DNA from: Bacteroidota bacterium
GTDB taxonomy: Bacteria > Bacteroidota > Bacteroidia > AKYH767-A > OLB10
Assembly (NCBI GenBank): GCA_023251535.1
Contig: JAHEYP010000001.1
Location: forward strand, 210,178-274,177
Length of the DNA: 64,000 nucleotides
Direction: 5' to 3'
Program-made: the position numbers and the translations under genes
The notes under the pieces: model-generated
What the model saw: only the letters and a program-made list of their open reading frames with translations
What the model was told of the DNA's origin: nothing
Database searches by the model: none
In this document: positions 43,686 to 54,600 of the stretch, one piece after another
How positions within the stretch are numbered: the first letter of the stretch is position 1
Layout: each line of letters starts with the position of its first letter

Positions 43686-44507
43686 ATGAGTAAATTCTTC
43701 GAATTCCTGAATTCATCGGTTGGCCGCAAGTGGTTAATGGCCTTCACCGGTTTATTCTTATGCCTGTTTGTGCTGGTGCACATGTCAGGTAATCTGCAAT
43801 TATTTAAAAATGATGGCGGAAAAGCATTCAATCAATATGCTGTTTTCATGACGACCTTCCCTCTTATCAAGGTGGTATCGTACGTGAATTATCTATTGAT
43901 TCTAGTACACGCGTTAAACGGATTTTATCTGGTTAACAAAAATCGCCAAGCTCGTCCGGTGAAGTATGCTGGTGCAAAAAGTGACGCAAGTGCCTCTTGG
44001 TCGTCGCGCAACATGGGTCTTTTAGGAACTGTTTTATTGGTATTCATCGTAATACACATGGGACATTTCTGGAGAGAATTCCACTTCGTGCCTATGGAAG
44101 CGAAGCAGTACATCACTAAGATCGGCGAAATTCCTACTGAAGGAACTCCGTTCGACACCGTGATTACCATTCAGGCTAAAGACTTCAAAGAGCCTAGACA
44201 TTACACTATTAACCAACAAGATATGAGTGGTCGCATGGCTACTTACGAAGTGGTTGAGTTAAAAGATTTATACGGAGAAGTAGCAGAAGCTTTCAAATCG
44301 CCGCTATACGTAGCCTTCTATGTATTGGCAATGATCGCCTTATCCTACCATCTTGCGCATGGATTCCAGAGTGCATTCCAGACATTCGGTATTCGTTCAA
44401 AGACCTATGCTCCTATCATTAAGGGCTTAGGGAATCTACTATTTGCCATTATCATTCCGGCATTGTTTGCTGCAATGCCACTTTACTTTTTATTCATTAA
44501 ACACTAA
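43686..44507 (+). CDS. sdhC: Succinate dehydrogenase cytochrome b subunit
   Basis: A 273-residue integral membrane protein of the b558 family that anchors succinate dehydrogenase/fumarate reductase. Five membrane helices carry His residues suitable for two hemes: LVHMSGNLQLF, LVHALNGF, IHMGHFWREFH and YHLAHGFQSAF. The start is ATG 43686 (MSKFFEFLNSSVGRKW), as in homologues; the longer frame from TTG 43596 would place the -7 box within the coding region. It precedes sdhA by 15 bases. It passes electrons from the catalytic subunits to menaquinone. Confidence 0.95.
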   Translation: MSKFFEFLNSSVGRKWLMAFTGLFLCLFVLVHMSGNLQLFKNDGGKAFNQYAVFMTTFPLIKVVSYVNYLLILVHALNGFYLVNKNRQARPVKYAGAKSDASASWSSRNMGLLGTVLLVFIVIHMGHFWREFHFVPMEAKQYITKIGEIPTEGTPFDTVITIQAKDFKEPRHYTINQQDMSGRMATYEVVELKDLYGEVAEAFKSPLYVAFYVLAMIALSYHLAHGFQSAFQTFGIRSKTYAPIIKGLGNLLFAIIIPALFAAMPLYFLFIKH

Positions 44508-44522
44508 GAAAGAACATCGACT

Positions 44523-46436
44523 ATGACGCTTGACTCAAAAATACCGGCAGGTCCATTATCAGAAAAATGGGACCGTCATAAGTTTAATCTTAAGCTTGTA
44601 AATCCGGCGAACAAACGCCGCTACGATGTTATCATTGTAGGAACGGGACTAGCAGGAGCTTCGGCAGCTGCTTCTCTTGCTGAATTAGGATACAATGTAA
44701 AAACATTCTGTTTTCAAGATAGCCCTCGTCGCGCGCACAGTATCGCGGCACAGGGAGGTATTAACGCTGCGAAGAACTATCGTAATGATGGCGACAGCGT
44801 TTACCGTTTATTCTACGATACTATTAAAGGTGGTGACTACCGTGCTCGTGAGGCGAACGTTCATCGTTTAGCTCAAGTGAGCGTGAACATCATCGACCAA
44901 TGCGTTGCGCAAGGTGTTCCTTTTGCACGTGAGTACGGCGGATTACTCGACAACCGTTCATTCGGTGGAGCTCAGGTATCACGTACTTTCTATGCAAAAG
45001 GTCAAACGGGACAGCAATTATTGTTAGGAGCTTACAGTGCGATGAACCGCATGGTAGGATCGGGACAAATTAAGAGCTACACTCGTCACGAGATGTTAGA
45101 ATTAGTAATGGTTGATGGTCAGGCACGCGGAATTATTGCGCGCGACATGGTAACTGGCGAAATCGAACGTCACAGTGCACATGCAGTAGTACTTTGTACT
45201 GGTGGATACGGAAACGTATTTTACCTGACAACTTATGCTCGTGGATCGAATGCAACTGCAATTTGGAGAGCGCATAAAAAAGGAGCTTTCTTCGGAAACC
45301 CTTGTATGACGCAAATTCACCCTACTTGTATTCCGGTTTCGGGTGATCACCAATCGAAATTAACGTTGATGTCGGAGTCGTTACGTAACGACGGACGTAT
45401 TTGGGTACCAAAACAAAAAGGAGACCCTCGTCCCCCAGCAGATATTCCTGAAGACGATCGCGATTACTACTTAGAAAGAAGATACCCTTCATTCGGGAAC
45501 TTAGTACCACGTGATATTGCCTCACGTGCTGCAAAAGACATGTGCGACAAAGGATACGGAGTAGGAAAAACAGGATTAGCAGTATATCTTGACTTCAGCG
45601 ATGCTATTAACCGTTTAGGAGAAAAAGCAGTTGAGGCGAAATATGGTAACCTGTTTGACATGTACAAACAAATTACTGGCGACAATCCTTATAAAACACC
45701 AATGATGATTTACCCTGCGGTTCACTATACAATGGGCGGACTATGGGTAGATTATAATTTGATGACAACTATTCCGGGCTTATATGCATGTGGAGAAGCT
45801 AACTTCAGCGACCACGGAGCAAACCGTTTAGGAGCTTCGGCGTTGATGCAAGGACTAGCCGATGGATATTTCGTGTTACCATACACAATTGGAGACTATT
45901 TAGCGGGTGTTGAGCGTAAGCCGATTGCCAACGATACTCCTGAGTTTATGGAAGCAGAGAAAGCAGTAAAAGAAAGACTAAACAAACTACTTTCTATCAA
46001 AGGAAAGAAAACAGTACATGACTTCCACCGTGAATTAGGATTAATCATGTGGAATCACTGTGGTATGGGACGTAATGAGCAAGGACTTAAAGAAGGAATT
46101 GTAAAAATGCGCGCATTACGTGAAGAGTTCTGGAAAGACCTTTTAGTACCAGGCAGCGACAACGAATTAAATCAGAATTTAGAGAAAGCGGGACGTGTTG
46201 CCGATTATCTTGAATTAGGAGAATTAATGATGGTGGATGCGCTTGAAAGAAAAGAAAGTTGCGGTGGACACTTCCGTGAAGAATACCAAACACCGGAAGG
46301 AGAAGCATTACGTGACGATGACAACTTTGCCTATGTAGCAGCTTGGGAATACAAAGGCGACAATCAAGCTCACCAACTTCACAAAGAAGAGTTAGAATAT
46401 GAATTTATTCAACGTTCACAACGCTCTTACAAGTAA
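44523..46436 (+). CDS. sdhA: Succinate dehydrogenase/fumarate reductase flavoprotein subunit
   Basis: A 637-residue FAD subunit. The N-terminal dinucleotide-binding motif is [14 protein letters not shown] (about 36-50); [17 protein letters not shown] contains the His that binds FAD covalently. The catalytic region has HPTCIP and the His/Arg-bearing stretches GGLWVDYN and [21 protein letters not shown]. It oxidises succinate to fumarate. It is a little longer than the enterobacterial enzyme, as usual for the Bacteroidota b558 type. It is flanked by sdhC and sdhB in one operon. Confidence 0.97.
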   Translation: MTLDSKIPAGPLSEKWDRHKFNLKLVNPANKRRYDVIIVGTGLAGASAAASLAELGYNVKTFCFQDSPRRAHSIAAQGGINAAKNYRNDGDSVYRLFYDTIKGGDYRAREANVHRLAQVSVNIIDQCVAQGVPFAREYGGLLDNRSFGGAQVSRTFYAKGQTGQQLLLGAYSAMNRMVGSGQIKSYTRHEMLELVMVDGQARGIIARDMVTGEIERHSAHAVVLCTGGYGNVFYLTTYARGSNATAIWRAHKKGAFFGNPCMTQIHPTCIPVSGDHQSKLTLMSESLRNDGRIWVPKQKGDPRPPADIPEDDRDYYLERRYPSFGNLVPRDIASRAAKDMCDKGYGVGKTGLAVYLDFSDAINRLGEKAVEAKYGNLFDMYKQITGDNPYKTPMMIYPAVHYTMGGLWVDYNLMTTIPGLYACGEANFSDHGANRLGASALMQGLADGYFVLPYTIGDYLAGVERKPIANDTPEFMEAEKAVKERLNKLLSIKGKKTVHDFHRELGLIMWNHCGMGRNEQGLKEGIVKMRALREEFWKDLLVPGSDNELNQNLEKAGRVADYLELGELMMVDALERKESCGGHFREEYQTPEGEALRDDDNFAYVAAWEYKGDNQAHQLHKEELEYEFIQRSQRSYK

Positions 46437-46478
46437 TCAACCTTAACAATACCACGATTAAAAAAAATACTTCCGATC

Positions 46479-47237
46479 ATGAGTGGAAATATGAATTTAA
46501 CATTAAAGGTTTGGAGACAAAAAAATGCTTCAGACACTGGTCGTATAGAGACCTATCCGGCTAAAAATATATCACCTGACATGTCATTTTTAGAGATGTT
46601 AGACGTAGTAAACGAAGATCTAATTAAAGAAGGCAAAGACCCTATCGCATTTGACCATGATTGTCGCGAAGGTATTTGCGGGATGTGCAGCATGTACATC
46701 AACGGACGAGCGCACGGACCTAACAAAGGTGTTACGGCTTGTCAGTTGCACATGCGCAGCTTCAAGAATGGCGATACAATTATTATTGAGCCATGGAGAG
46801 CGGCAGCATTCCCGGTTTTACGCGATTTAATTGTTGACCGTACGGCTTTGGAGAAAATCCAGCAAGCGGGCGGATTCGTTAGCGTAAACACAGGATCTGC
46901 TCCTGACGCGAATGCTATTCCAGTTCCAAAGTGGAATGCTGACGAAGCATTTAACGCAGCAGCATGTATTGGATGTGGAGCTTGTGTAGCAGCATGTAAA
47001 AACTCATCGGCGATGTTATTTATGTCGGCGAAAGTATCTCAGTATGCTTTATTACCACAAGGAAAAGCAGAAGCGAAGATGCGAGTAACAAACATGTTAA
47101 AAGTACACGACGAACAAGGATTTGGAGCATGTACAAACACAGAAGCATGTGAAGCGGAATGTCCGAAAGGAATTTCTGTGAGCAATATTGCGAGGATGAA
47201 TCGTGAATACGCCGCGGCGATGTTAGCCGGCGAATAA
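46479..47237 (+). CDS. sdhB: Succinate dehydrogenase iron-sulfur subunit
   Basis: A 252-residue iron-sulfur subunit. The [2Fe-2S] ligands are in [17 protein letters not shown] and VTACQ (plant-ferredoxin type), and the C-terminal clusters use [18 protein letters not shown] and [12 protein letters not shown]. It carries electrons from FAD to the heme subunit. It ends the sdhCAB operon and is followed by a terminator. The start ATG at 46479 is 42 bases after sdhA; an ATG at 46491 is also possible. Confidence 0.96.
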   Translation: MSGNMNLTLKVWRQKNASDTGRIETYPAKNISPDMSFLEMLDVVNEDLIKEGKDPIAFDHDCREGICGMCSMYINGRAHGPNKGVTACQLHMRSFKNGDTIIIEPWRAAAFPVLRDLIVDRTALEKIQQAGGFVSVNTGSAPDANAIPVPKWNADEAFNAAACIGCGACVAACKNSSAMLFMSAKVSQYALLPQGKAEAKMRVTNMLKVHDEQGFGACTNTEACEAECPKGISVSNIARMNREYAAAMLAGE

Positions 47238-47316
47238 TGAAAGGGCATTAAAAAGCCTCGGATACTTCGTTATGGAAATTTTAGAAGCTTAATAAAGCAA
47301 ATTAGAATGTCATAAA

Positions 47317-47357
47317 AAGACCCCTGTCGAATATAATCGGCGGGGGTTCTTTCTTTT
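47317..47357 (+). terminator. Terminator of sdhCAB
   Basis: A 12-bp stem with G-T pairs (GACCCCTGTCGA at 47319-47330 with TCGGCGGGGGTTC at 47337-47349) followed by a T-rich run. Confidence 0.8.
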
Positions 47358-47372
47358 AGCCCAATGCTATCG

Positions 47373-47380
47373 TATATTTG
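47373..47380 (+). promoter_or_regulatory. -7 box (TATATTTG) of the Kazal gene
   Basis: TAnnTTTG ending 5 bases before the ATG at 47386; predicts a leaderless mRNA. Confidence 0.55.
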
Positions 47381-47385
47381 TAGGT

Positions 47386-47889
47386 ATGAAAAGGAATCTG
47401 GGTCGTTTAACCTTAATTTTAGGCTTACTGCTACACTCGATAAGTAGTTTAGGGCAGTTGGCTTGTCAGGACCCAAATCGCCCCGCTCAGCCCACGTATT
47501 CTTGTCCCGGCGACTACCGTCCAGTTTGTGGATGTGACGGCAAGACCTACCGCAACGACTGCTTTGCTTACTATAAAGAAGGCTTAAACAACTATACTGA
47601 CGGCAGCTGTGAATCGTTCGATTTTGACATCACACCAAATACCGCAACCTACGAACTGAATCTTCAAATCTTCCGCAAAATTGGAGGCTATGTACTTATC
47701 ACCATTTACACACCCTTAGGCTACAGAGAAAGCGAATTTCAAGTATATATTCCTGGAGCAGGTTCTACAGGAGGATATGCTTATCCCTACCCTATTGATG
47801 TGAGTAATTTGAACGGTGGTGTTTACATTATTGAAGTAGTATCGGACGGAGACAAACAAGTAAAGAAATTTTTTAAGTATCGGGTATAA
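47386..47889 (+). CDS. Secreted Kazal-type protease inhibitor with T9SS-like C-terminus
   Basis: A 167-residue exported protein with a signal peptide (1-26, ending SSLGQ). Residues about 27-75 form one Kazal domain: six Cys, with PVCGCDGKTYRNDC and the closing GSCE; such domains inhibit serine proteases by a reactive-site loop. The rest (about 80-167) is beta-rich and ends LNGGVYIIEVVSDGDKQVKKFFKYRV, which resembles a type A T9SS sorting domain (GxYxxxV, terminal basic/aromatic). It would be secreted or surface-attached and may protect the cell from proteases. Inhibition has not been shown. Confidence 0.85.
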   Translation: MKRNLGRLTLILGLLLHSISSLGQLACQDPNRPAQPTYSCPGDYRPVCGCDGKTYRNDCFAYYKEGLNNYTDGSCESFDFDITPNTATYELNLQIFRKIGGYVLITIYTPLGYRESEFQVYIPGAGSTGGYAYPYPIDVSNLNGGVYIIEVVSDGDKQVKKFFKYRV

Positions 47890-48050
47890 AAATGCTTTTT
47901 GCTAGTTTCAGCATTCATTGATGCTTTTTATCAAAAAGCGCCCTAATAGTATTTTCTTAAAACAATCCTTCTTTCTCAAGCAACTGAAATACAAATACTT
48001 GCTTTCTTTTCACCCATAAATCACCCCAAATTATTATATCGTGTTTATAA

Positions 48051-48100
48051 ATACCGGGAAAAACACCCCCTTTTGATACCGGGAAAAATACCCCCCTTTG
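48051..48100 (+). promoter_or_regulatory. Two 25-bp direct repeats upstream of the propeller pair 2
   Basis: Two adjacent units (48051-48075 and 48076-48100) share ATACCGGGAAAAA-ACCCCC-TTT. Each has imperfect dyad symmetry (GGG-A5-NA-CCC). The second unit ends at a TTG which serves as the -33 element of a promoter, 17 bases before the -7 box at 48118. The placement fits a transcriptional activator binding two sites. The nature of the regulator is unknown. Confidence 0.65.
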
Positions 48101-48117
48101 GTTCTTTTTATTTTGTG

Positions 48118-48125
48118 TATTTTTG
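48118..48125 (+). promoter_or_regulatory. -7 box (TATTTTTG) of propeller pair 2
   Basis: TAnnTTTG, 17 bases after the TTG at 48098-48100; 43 bases of leader to the ATG at 48169. Confidence 0.55.
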
Positions 48126-48168
48126 ATTTAAACTATTAAATAATAATGCTGTCGTTTTAAAAAACAAA

Positions 48169-49722
48169 ATGAGGTGCAAACTACCATTTTTCATACTTCT
48201 GTTAAACATATTTGGTTTAACTGCTAATGCCCAATTCACTGACCGTTATTGGTGTTTTGGCGATAGTGCAGGTATTGATTTCAGCAATTTAAATAACCCT
48301 ATTGCAGGTGAAAGTATATTAAGGGCTAGAGGTACATGTGCGAGTATTTGTGACTCAGTAGGTAATTTAATACTATATGGAGGATCACCCAATATTGATA
48401 TTTGGATTCCTCCTAATCCTCCATATACATATAACTATGGTTATTTAATTAATAATCTGCACCATAAAATAGCAAATGGTGATAGCCTAGTTACATCAGC
48501 ATGGTACCAGGAAATGATTATTTTACCAAAGCCGGGAAGTATTAATAAATTTTATGTATTTACAGCGGGTGTTACTAGTTCTAGCAACAACCAAGGGCTC
48601 TACTATAATGTTGTAGATATGAGCTTAAATAATGGAGCGGGGTATGTTTTGCAAAAAAACGTGCAGTTACTTAATTTTCGCATTTCAGATGCATTGGCAG
48701 CGGTAAAACATGGTAATGGGCGCGATTGGTGGCTGCTCTGCAAATCGTGGGATCCATTTACCGCCATGAATGATTTTTATTTGTATTTGGTAAGCCCTAG
48801 TGGTATTAGTGGTCCCTTTCATCAGAATATTGGTGTATTGAATGTGGGGTCACTTCAACGCAATGAATTTACTAAAGACGGTCAATTCCTATATAGTTGC
48901 ACTACCGATAATTTGATTGAGCGTTATTCATTCGATAGATGTACAGGTCAATTATCAAATGTTTACCAATTAAGTCCTATATCAACAACAGTAGGTAAAT
49001 TCTATTTTAGCCTTGCCCTCTCTCCTGATGGCAGTAAAATGTACACCACCTCGGTTCAGCAAGGGCCAAGTCAAAATATAAGTTATTTAGTGCAATATGA
49101 TTTAAATGCTTCAAACTTTTTAACGAGTGCAGATACAATTTATACCAGTATAGATCCGGCACAACTAGGTCAACTTCAAATTGGTCCTGATGGTAAAATA
49201 TATTTAAGTAGTATGTTCTTTAAAGCTGATTCTGCTTTCGATTATTTATTTTGTGATACAACATGGAATTACATTAACAACAATCTTTCAGTTATAAATT
49301 ACCCCGACAGCTTAGGCGCAGCTTGCGATTTTCAACCATTCAGCTTTAATTTGGGAGGACATCGCACCTATTGGGGTCTCCCCAATAACCCTAATTACGA
49401 ATTAGGTCCGTGGATAGGCGGCGGTTGCGATTCACTAACGGTAGGCATAGCCGAAGAAGCTCTAATTACTCCTAAATTGTTTGTTTATTATAATAGTGAT
49501 TGGCAAACAGCATTTATAAATGCACAACAATTAAAAGGAAAGAAAGGGCTGCTACAAATTTTCAATGTTTCAGGTGCATTGCTGTACCAAACAGAAGCAC
49601 CTATATACAATGGGTATTTTACTTCCAATGTAAACATGGCTCCCTTTGCCAGCGAATTGTTTATAGCTAAATTAACTACTGACAAGGAAATGGTGTCGGT
49701 GAAGTTTGTAAAAACAAAATGA
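48169..49722 (+). CDS. T9SS-sorted propeller-like protein (pair 2, first copy)
   Basis: A 517-residue exported protein, signal peptide 1-21 (TANAQ). It begins with FTDRYWCFGDSAGIDF and ICDSVGNLILYGG, then follows the family pattern VKHGNGRDWWLLCKSW, LALSPDGSKMYTT and IGPDGKIYLSS. The linker CDSLTVGIAEE precedes a C-terminal type A sorting domain (KGKKGLLQIFNVSGALLYQ ... MVSVKFVKTK). The domain arrangement matches pair 1. Its stop overlaps the next start in ATGA, so the two are translationally coupled. Most likely a surface or secreted protein; no catalytic residues recognised. Confidence 0.87.
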   Translation: MRCKLPFFILLLNIFGLTANAQFTDRYWCFGDSAGIDFSNLNNPIAGESILRARGTCASICDSVGNLILYGGSPNIDIWIPPNPPYTYNYGYLINNLHHKIANGDSLVTSAWYQEMIILPKPGSINKFYVFTAGVTSSSNNQGLYYNVVDMSLNNGAGYVLQKNVQLLNFRISDALAAVKHGNGRDWWLLCKSWDPFTAMNDFYLYLVSPSGISGPFHQNIGVLNVGSLQRNEFTKDGQFLYSCTTDNLIERYSFDRCTGQLSNVYQLSPISTTVGKFYFSLALSPDGSKMYTTSVQQGPSQNISYLVQYDLNASNFLTSADTIYTSIDPAQLGQLQIGPDGKIYLSSMFFKADSAFDYLFCDTTWNYINNNLSVINYPDSLGAACDFQPFSFNLGGHRTYWGLPNNPNYELGPWIGGGCDSLTVGIAEEALITPKLFVYYNSDWQTAFINAQQLKGKKGLLQIFNVSGALLYQTEAPIYNGYFTSNVNMAPFASELFIAKLTTDKEMVSVKFVKTK

Positions 49723-51284
49723 GGCGTAAACTAACATTTTTCATGTTACTTTTAAGCTTGATTAGTTTAAACGTAAATGCCCAATTCACCGACCGTTATT
49801 GGTGTTTTGGAGATAGTGCAGGAATTGATTTCATTAATTTAAATAATCCAATAGCAGGTGAAAGTATTTTAAGGGCAAGAGGAACTTGTGCAAGTATTTG
49901 TGATAGTGTCGGGAATTTAATATTTTATGGAGGTTCGCCTAATATTGATATTTGGATTCCTCCTAACCCACCATACACCTATAATTATGGTTATTTAGTT
50001 AATAAGCAACACCACAAAATATCGAACGGCGATAGTTTGGTGTCTGCCCTATGGTACCAAGAAATGCTTATTTTACCCAAACCTGGTAATCTGCAACAGT
50101 TCTATGTATTTACAGCTGGAGTAACTAGTTCTAGCAACAACCAAGGTCTCTACTATAATGTTGTAGACATGAGCTTGAATAATGGATCAGGTTATGTATT
50201 ACAAAAGAACGTGCAGTTGCTCAATTTTCGCATTTCAGATGCCTTGGCAGCGGTGAAACATGGTAATGGGCGTGATTGGTGGTTGCTTTGCAAGTCGTGG
50301 GACCCTGCATCAGCCATGAATGATTTTTATTTATATTTGGTAAGCCCTGCAGGTATTAGTGGGCCTTTTCATCAGAATATTGGTTTCCCAAGTAATTCAG
50401 GGAGTTTTCAACGAAACGAATTCACAAAAGATGGCCAACTATTATATAGTTGTGCGGGAGATAATTTAATTGAGCGCTATTCATTCGATCGTTGCTCGGG
50501 ATTGTTATCTAATGTAGCACAACTTAGTCCTGCAACAACTTCGGGAAATTATAAAACCTATTGGAGTTTAGCTATTTCACCTGATGGGAGCAAAATGTAC
50601 ACCACTTCTATACTACAAGGTGCTTTTCCATACAAAAGCTACTTAGTGCAATATGATTTGAATGCACCCAACTTTTTGGCTAGTGCTGATACACTTCGAA
50701 CCTCTATTGTGCCTGATGAATTAGGTTGTATCCAAATGGGCCCTGATAATAAAATTTATGTAAGCAGCATGTGGAACGGAGGAGATTGTGCATTTGATTA
50801 TTTATACTGTGATACAACATGGAATACAGTAAATTCAAATCTTTCAGTTATTAACGCTCCTGATAGCCTTGGAGCAGCCTGCGATTTTCAACCATTTAGT
50901 TTTAGCTTGGGCGGACATCGTACTTATGTAGGACTCCCTAATAACCCCAATTACGAATTAGGTCCGTGGGTAGGTGGTGGTTGCGATTCGCTAACGGTAG
51001 GCATAGCCGAAGAAGTTATAGTAATGCCTAAATTGTTTATTTATTACAATAATGATTGGCAAACAGCATATATAAATGCACAACAATTAAAAGGAAAGAA
51101 AGGGTTACTTCAAATTTTTAGTATTTCAGGTGCATTGTTGTACCAAATAGAAGCACCTATTTACAATGGTTATTTTACTTCCAATGTAAACATGGCTCCA
51201 TACGCGAGCGAATTGTTTATTGCTAAACTTACAACTGATAAAGAAATGTTAACGGTGAAGTTTACGAAAGCATGGGCAAACTAA
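49719..51284 (+). CDS. T9SS-sorted propeller-like protein (pair 2, second copy)
   Basis: A 521-residue close paralogue of the product at 48169; the first 210 residues are very similar in DNA and protein (FTDRYWCFGDSAGIDF, ASICDSVGNLIFYGG, SSSNNQGLYYNVVDMSL), so this is a fairly recent tandem duplication. Signal peptide to VNAQ, propeller-like body, linker CDSLTVGIAEE and a C-terminal domain ending MLTVKFTKAWAN. The last residues KAWAN differ from the expected KxK end, which may reflect a break or loss at the 3' edge; a further truncated frame begins here at 51272. The function is unknown. Confidence 0.86.
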   Translation: MRRKLTFFMLLLSLISLNVNAQFTDRYWCFGDSAGIDFINLNNPIAGESILRARGTCASICDSVGNLIFYGGSPNIDIWIPPNPPYTYNYGYLVNKQHHKISNGDSLVSALWYQEMLILPKPGNLQQFYVFTAGVTSSSNNQGLYYNVVDMSLNNGSGYVLQKNVQLLNFRISDALAAVKHGNGRDWWLLCKSWDPASAMNDFYLYLVSPAGISGPFHQNIGFPSNSGSFQRNEFTKDGQLLYSCAGDNLIERYSFDRCSGLLSNVAQLSPATTSGNYKTYWSLAISPDGSKMYTTSILQGAFPYKSYLVQYDLNAPNFLASADTLRTSIVPDELGCIQMGPDNKIYVSSMWNGGDCAFDYLYCDTTWNTVNSNLSVINAPDSLGAACDFQPFSFSLGGHRTYVGLPNNPNYELGPWVGGGCDSLTVGIAEEVIVMPKLFIYYNNDWQTAYINAQQLKGKKGLLQIFSISGALLYQIEAPIYNGYFTSNVNMAPYASELFIAKLTTDKEMLTVKFTKAWAN

Positions 51285-51460
51285 ATCTAATTAAAGACAA
51301 TACATTAACTGACTTACCATCAGGAATAGCTGTAAATGGCAACTGCCCGGGCACTCAGTTTGAATGTAACAGTATTGTTAATTCCGGAAATAATTTAAGT
51401 GTTGAAGGATTTAGATTAAATAATGCTATACTCGATAACCAAGGGTACACTGATAAATAA
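51272..51460 (+). pseudogene. Short orphan frame overlapping the propeller gene end
   Basis: A 62-codon frame (MGKLNLIKDNTLTDLPSG ... CPGTQFECNSIV ... SGNNLSVEGFRLNNAIL) overlaps the last 13 bases of the gene before it. The sequence looks like a beta-helix or lectin-type C-terminal piece, without a signal peptide or a beginning. It may be the surviving end of a third tandem gene, or simply non-coding. I keep it as a probable remnant. Confidence 0.35.
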
Positions 51461-51593
51461 ATGGGTGATTAGACTACAAAATTAGTAACATTTGAATATT
51501 TCAATTCCGATATTCTTTTACTGAGCTAACGTAATATTGAATATCGAGCCTTCGCGGTTTACAATAGAAAACATTAAAAAACGCCTTTAACCT

Positions 51594-51631
51594 AAAAAAA
51601 GCCATCATTTCAATAGAATAATGGCTTTTTT
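51594..51631 (+). terminator. Terminator before the Asp-box protein gene
   Basis: An 11-bp stem AAAAAAGCCAT (51595-51605) with ATGGCTTTTTT (51621-51631). Confidence 0.85.
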
Positions 51632-51641
51632 CATTTACTTT

Positions 51642-51649
51642 TATTTTTG
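51642..51649 (+). promoter_or_regulatory. -7 box (TATTTTTG) of the Asp-box protein gene
   Basis: TAnnTTTG directly after the preceding terminator, 32 bases before the ATG at 51682. Confidence 0.5.
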
Positions 51650-51681
51650 GAAATTAAAATTAGTCACATAAAATTTTATCG

Positions 51682-54600
51682 ATGAAAAAATTGTTTTTTA
51701 TAATTAGTCTGTTGTTTACGATTACAAATCCCCTATATGCGCAATGGGAACGAATCAAAGGACCATCGTATGGCGGTGTTTCGGCAATGGCTTATAATGC
51801 GCCCTATTTATTTGCTGCGACAACAACAGGTGTATTTAGAACAAACGACAACGGATTAAATTGGGACCAAGTTAAAGGGCTTCCTGAAAACACTATTAAA
51901 GGATTAGCTGTTGCCGGCAACAAAGTTTTTGCCGCATGTTGGTTTTATGGTCTTTATGTATCGAACGACAACGGTAATTCGTGGGAAAAAGCAGGAAGCG
52001 AAATGCCTATCGGAAGTAAATCGGGTGTGAATCCTACTTTACCATATTACAAATTATACTCAACACCTAACTACTTATATTGCGGAATTGGAGGTGTCAA
52101 CTATAAAATTTATCGATCATCAGACCAAGGAAGTTCGTGGCAGCTTTTTCTTTCGAATCAGTATATTAATGATATGATTCAAGATGCTGACACCATCCTC
52201 ATCAATAATGGAACGAATACTACCAGATCAATAAACAACGGTGGTTCGTGGACAACAGTTACAGGATTAAGTCCGAATATAAACAACAAAGTTATTCTTG
52301 GAAAAATCAACAATACTTGGGTTGGGGCGCTGCCGAATACTGCAAATCCTTTTAGATATTCTACTGATGGAGGAGCCACCTTTTCAAACGGAACTATTCC
52401 CGGTGCATATCCATTTTCTCAATCAAACATTATTACCATCGGAAATAAAATTTTCATCAGTACCAGTTCAGGAATTTACGAATCTACCAATGGAATTAAT
52501 TGGACATTGAGTATGCCTGCAACAAGTCCTTACGTAACGGATGGATTCGGATTTATGCATGCCAACAATGGCGACTTCTGGATGGGCAGTTATAAATTTT
52601 ATTTATCTCAAAACCAAGGAGCAACTTTTGCAGAGAGAAATTATGGACTCACCTCTCTATCGAATTTAAGTCGTTATAATTATAATGCAAACGACCACTT
52701 TTTATACACCTCTGAAATAAACAATGCTTCATTGTTACGTTCAGCAGACAATGGCAATACATGGAATTCAGTAGGAACTGGCTTTGCATCGAAAGGAAGT
52801 TCTTCAAGATATATTGTAAATAACGGCAACACTTATTTTTCGTGTACTGACTCTGGATTATACAAGAGCACTGACAATGCAATTACATGGAATAAAATAA
52901 CTGCAGGATTACCAACATCTACTTATAGTCCGAATCAAATTATAAAAGGAAACACAGAACTGTATTTAGCTACCACCAATAGTGGCGTTTATAAATCGGC
53001 TGATAGCGGATTAACATGGACTGCTGCAAATGCCGGATTCGTTACCACCATTGCTCGATTGAAATGGCATCAAAATAAACTCTATGCAGCCTGTGCAGGA
53101 GGATTGCTTTTATCAGTAGACTCAGGATTAACATGGACATCATTAAACAGTTCATTGGGAGTATTAAATAGAAATGTAACGGACTTCACAATTACCAACG
53201 ACAGCATAATTACCTGTTTAAATTACAGTAAAATTTATAGGTCGACAGACTACGGTACTACTTGGAATTTATTAAATCAAGGAGTAAATCCAGCTACAAA
53301 TTTACCAGGAGAAGTGCATATAATTGATACGATGTATTTTTATTCGAATCAGAATGCTGATCGTGGTGTTTATATGTGCTCCTACAATAATCCGGCATGG
53401 ACACAAATCAATTACGGGTTAAGCATGGACAGTACCGGATATTGCGCACAACCAAAAGAAATGACTCATGACTCCATTTACCTATACCTAAATGGATATG
53501 GTTATGGAGCTTATCGTTTAGCATTGTCAAATATTCTTGTATCAGGAAGAGTAAGCGGAAAAGTATTTTGGGATAAAAACGGAAACGGAACGTTACAAGC
53601 AAACGAACCGCTATTGAAAGATGAATCATTGATTATAAATCCAGGAAACATTGCAATAGACACAGATACATCGGGAATTTATCGATACAATTATCTAGGC
53701 AATACCTCCACAATAGGAATACAGTTGCATCCTAAACCATATTGGACCATCACATCATCGCCAACAATAAAAAGCGTGACACCAAATGGATTAAACATCG
53801 ACACATTAAACTTTGGCATTAAAATGATTCCGGGAATAACTGATATCACCGCAGAATTGAATGCAACGGTACATAGGCCTGGATCACGTCCCAATTATTT
53901 TTTAACCATTAAAAATAAAGGAACCGATACCATCAGTGATGTTGCAGTAGTTACTCTCGACAACAACCTCACCTACTTATCGGGAAATACCCCACAAAAT
54001 GTGACAGGCAATGTATTAACATTTGCCTATAACAATTTAAAGCCCGGAGAAGAAGCCCTTTACTTAATAAATACAGAAGTAAATAGTTCAACAACTATTG
54101 GATCAGTATTAAACAGCAATGCTGTTGCCTATCCTTTAGTTGGAGATTCAGTAACTGCCAATAATTATGGATATTGCAAGCCAATTGTTCAAGCATCATT
54201 TGACCCGAACAATAAAACAGTTGAACCGTCAGGCAATATTGCGAGTAATGATGAATTAAAATATCAAATTAACTTTCAAAATACGGGGAATGACACAGCG
54301 TTTACAGTTATCGTTCGCGATACTATTAGTAGTGAATTAGACCTAAACACATTTGTCTTTTTAGGAGCAAGTCATCCCGCAACAATATCAATAAAAAGTG
54401 GACGCGTAGTTGAATTTCGATTTGATCAAATAATGCTTCCTGACAGCACAACCGATGAAGTAAATAGTCATGGACTCGTGCGATTTAGCATCTTCCCTCG
54501 CAATGGCATTCTGCTTAACACAACAATAAATAATACAGCGCATATTTATTTTGACTACAACACAGCAGTAACAACAAATAGCACAACCAATACAATAACA

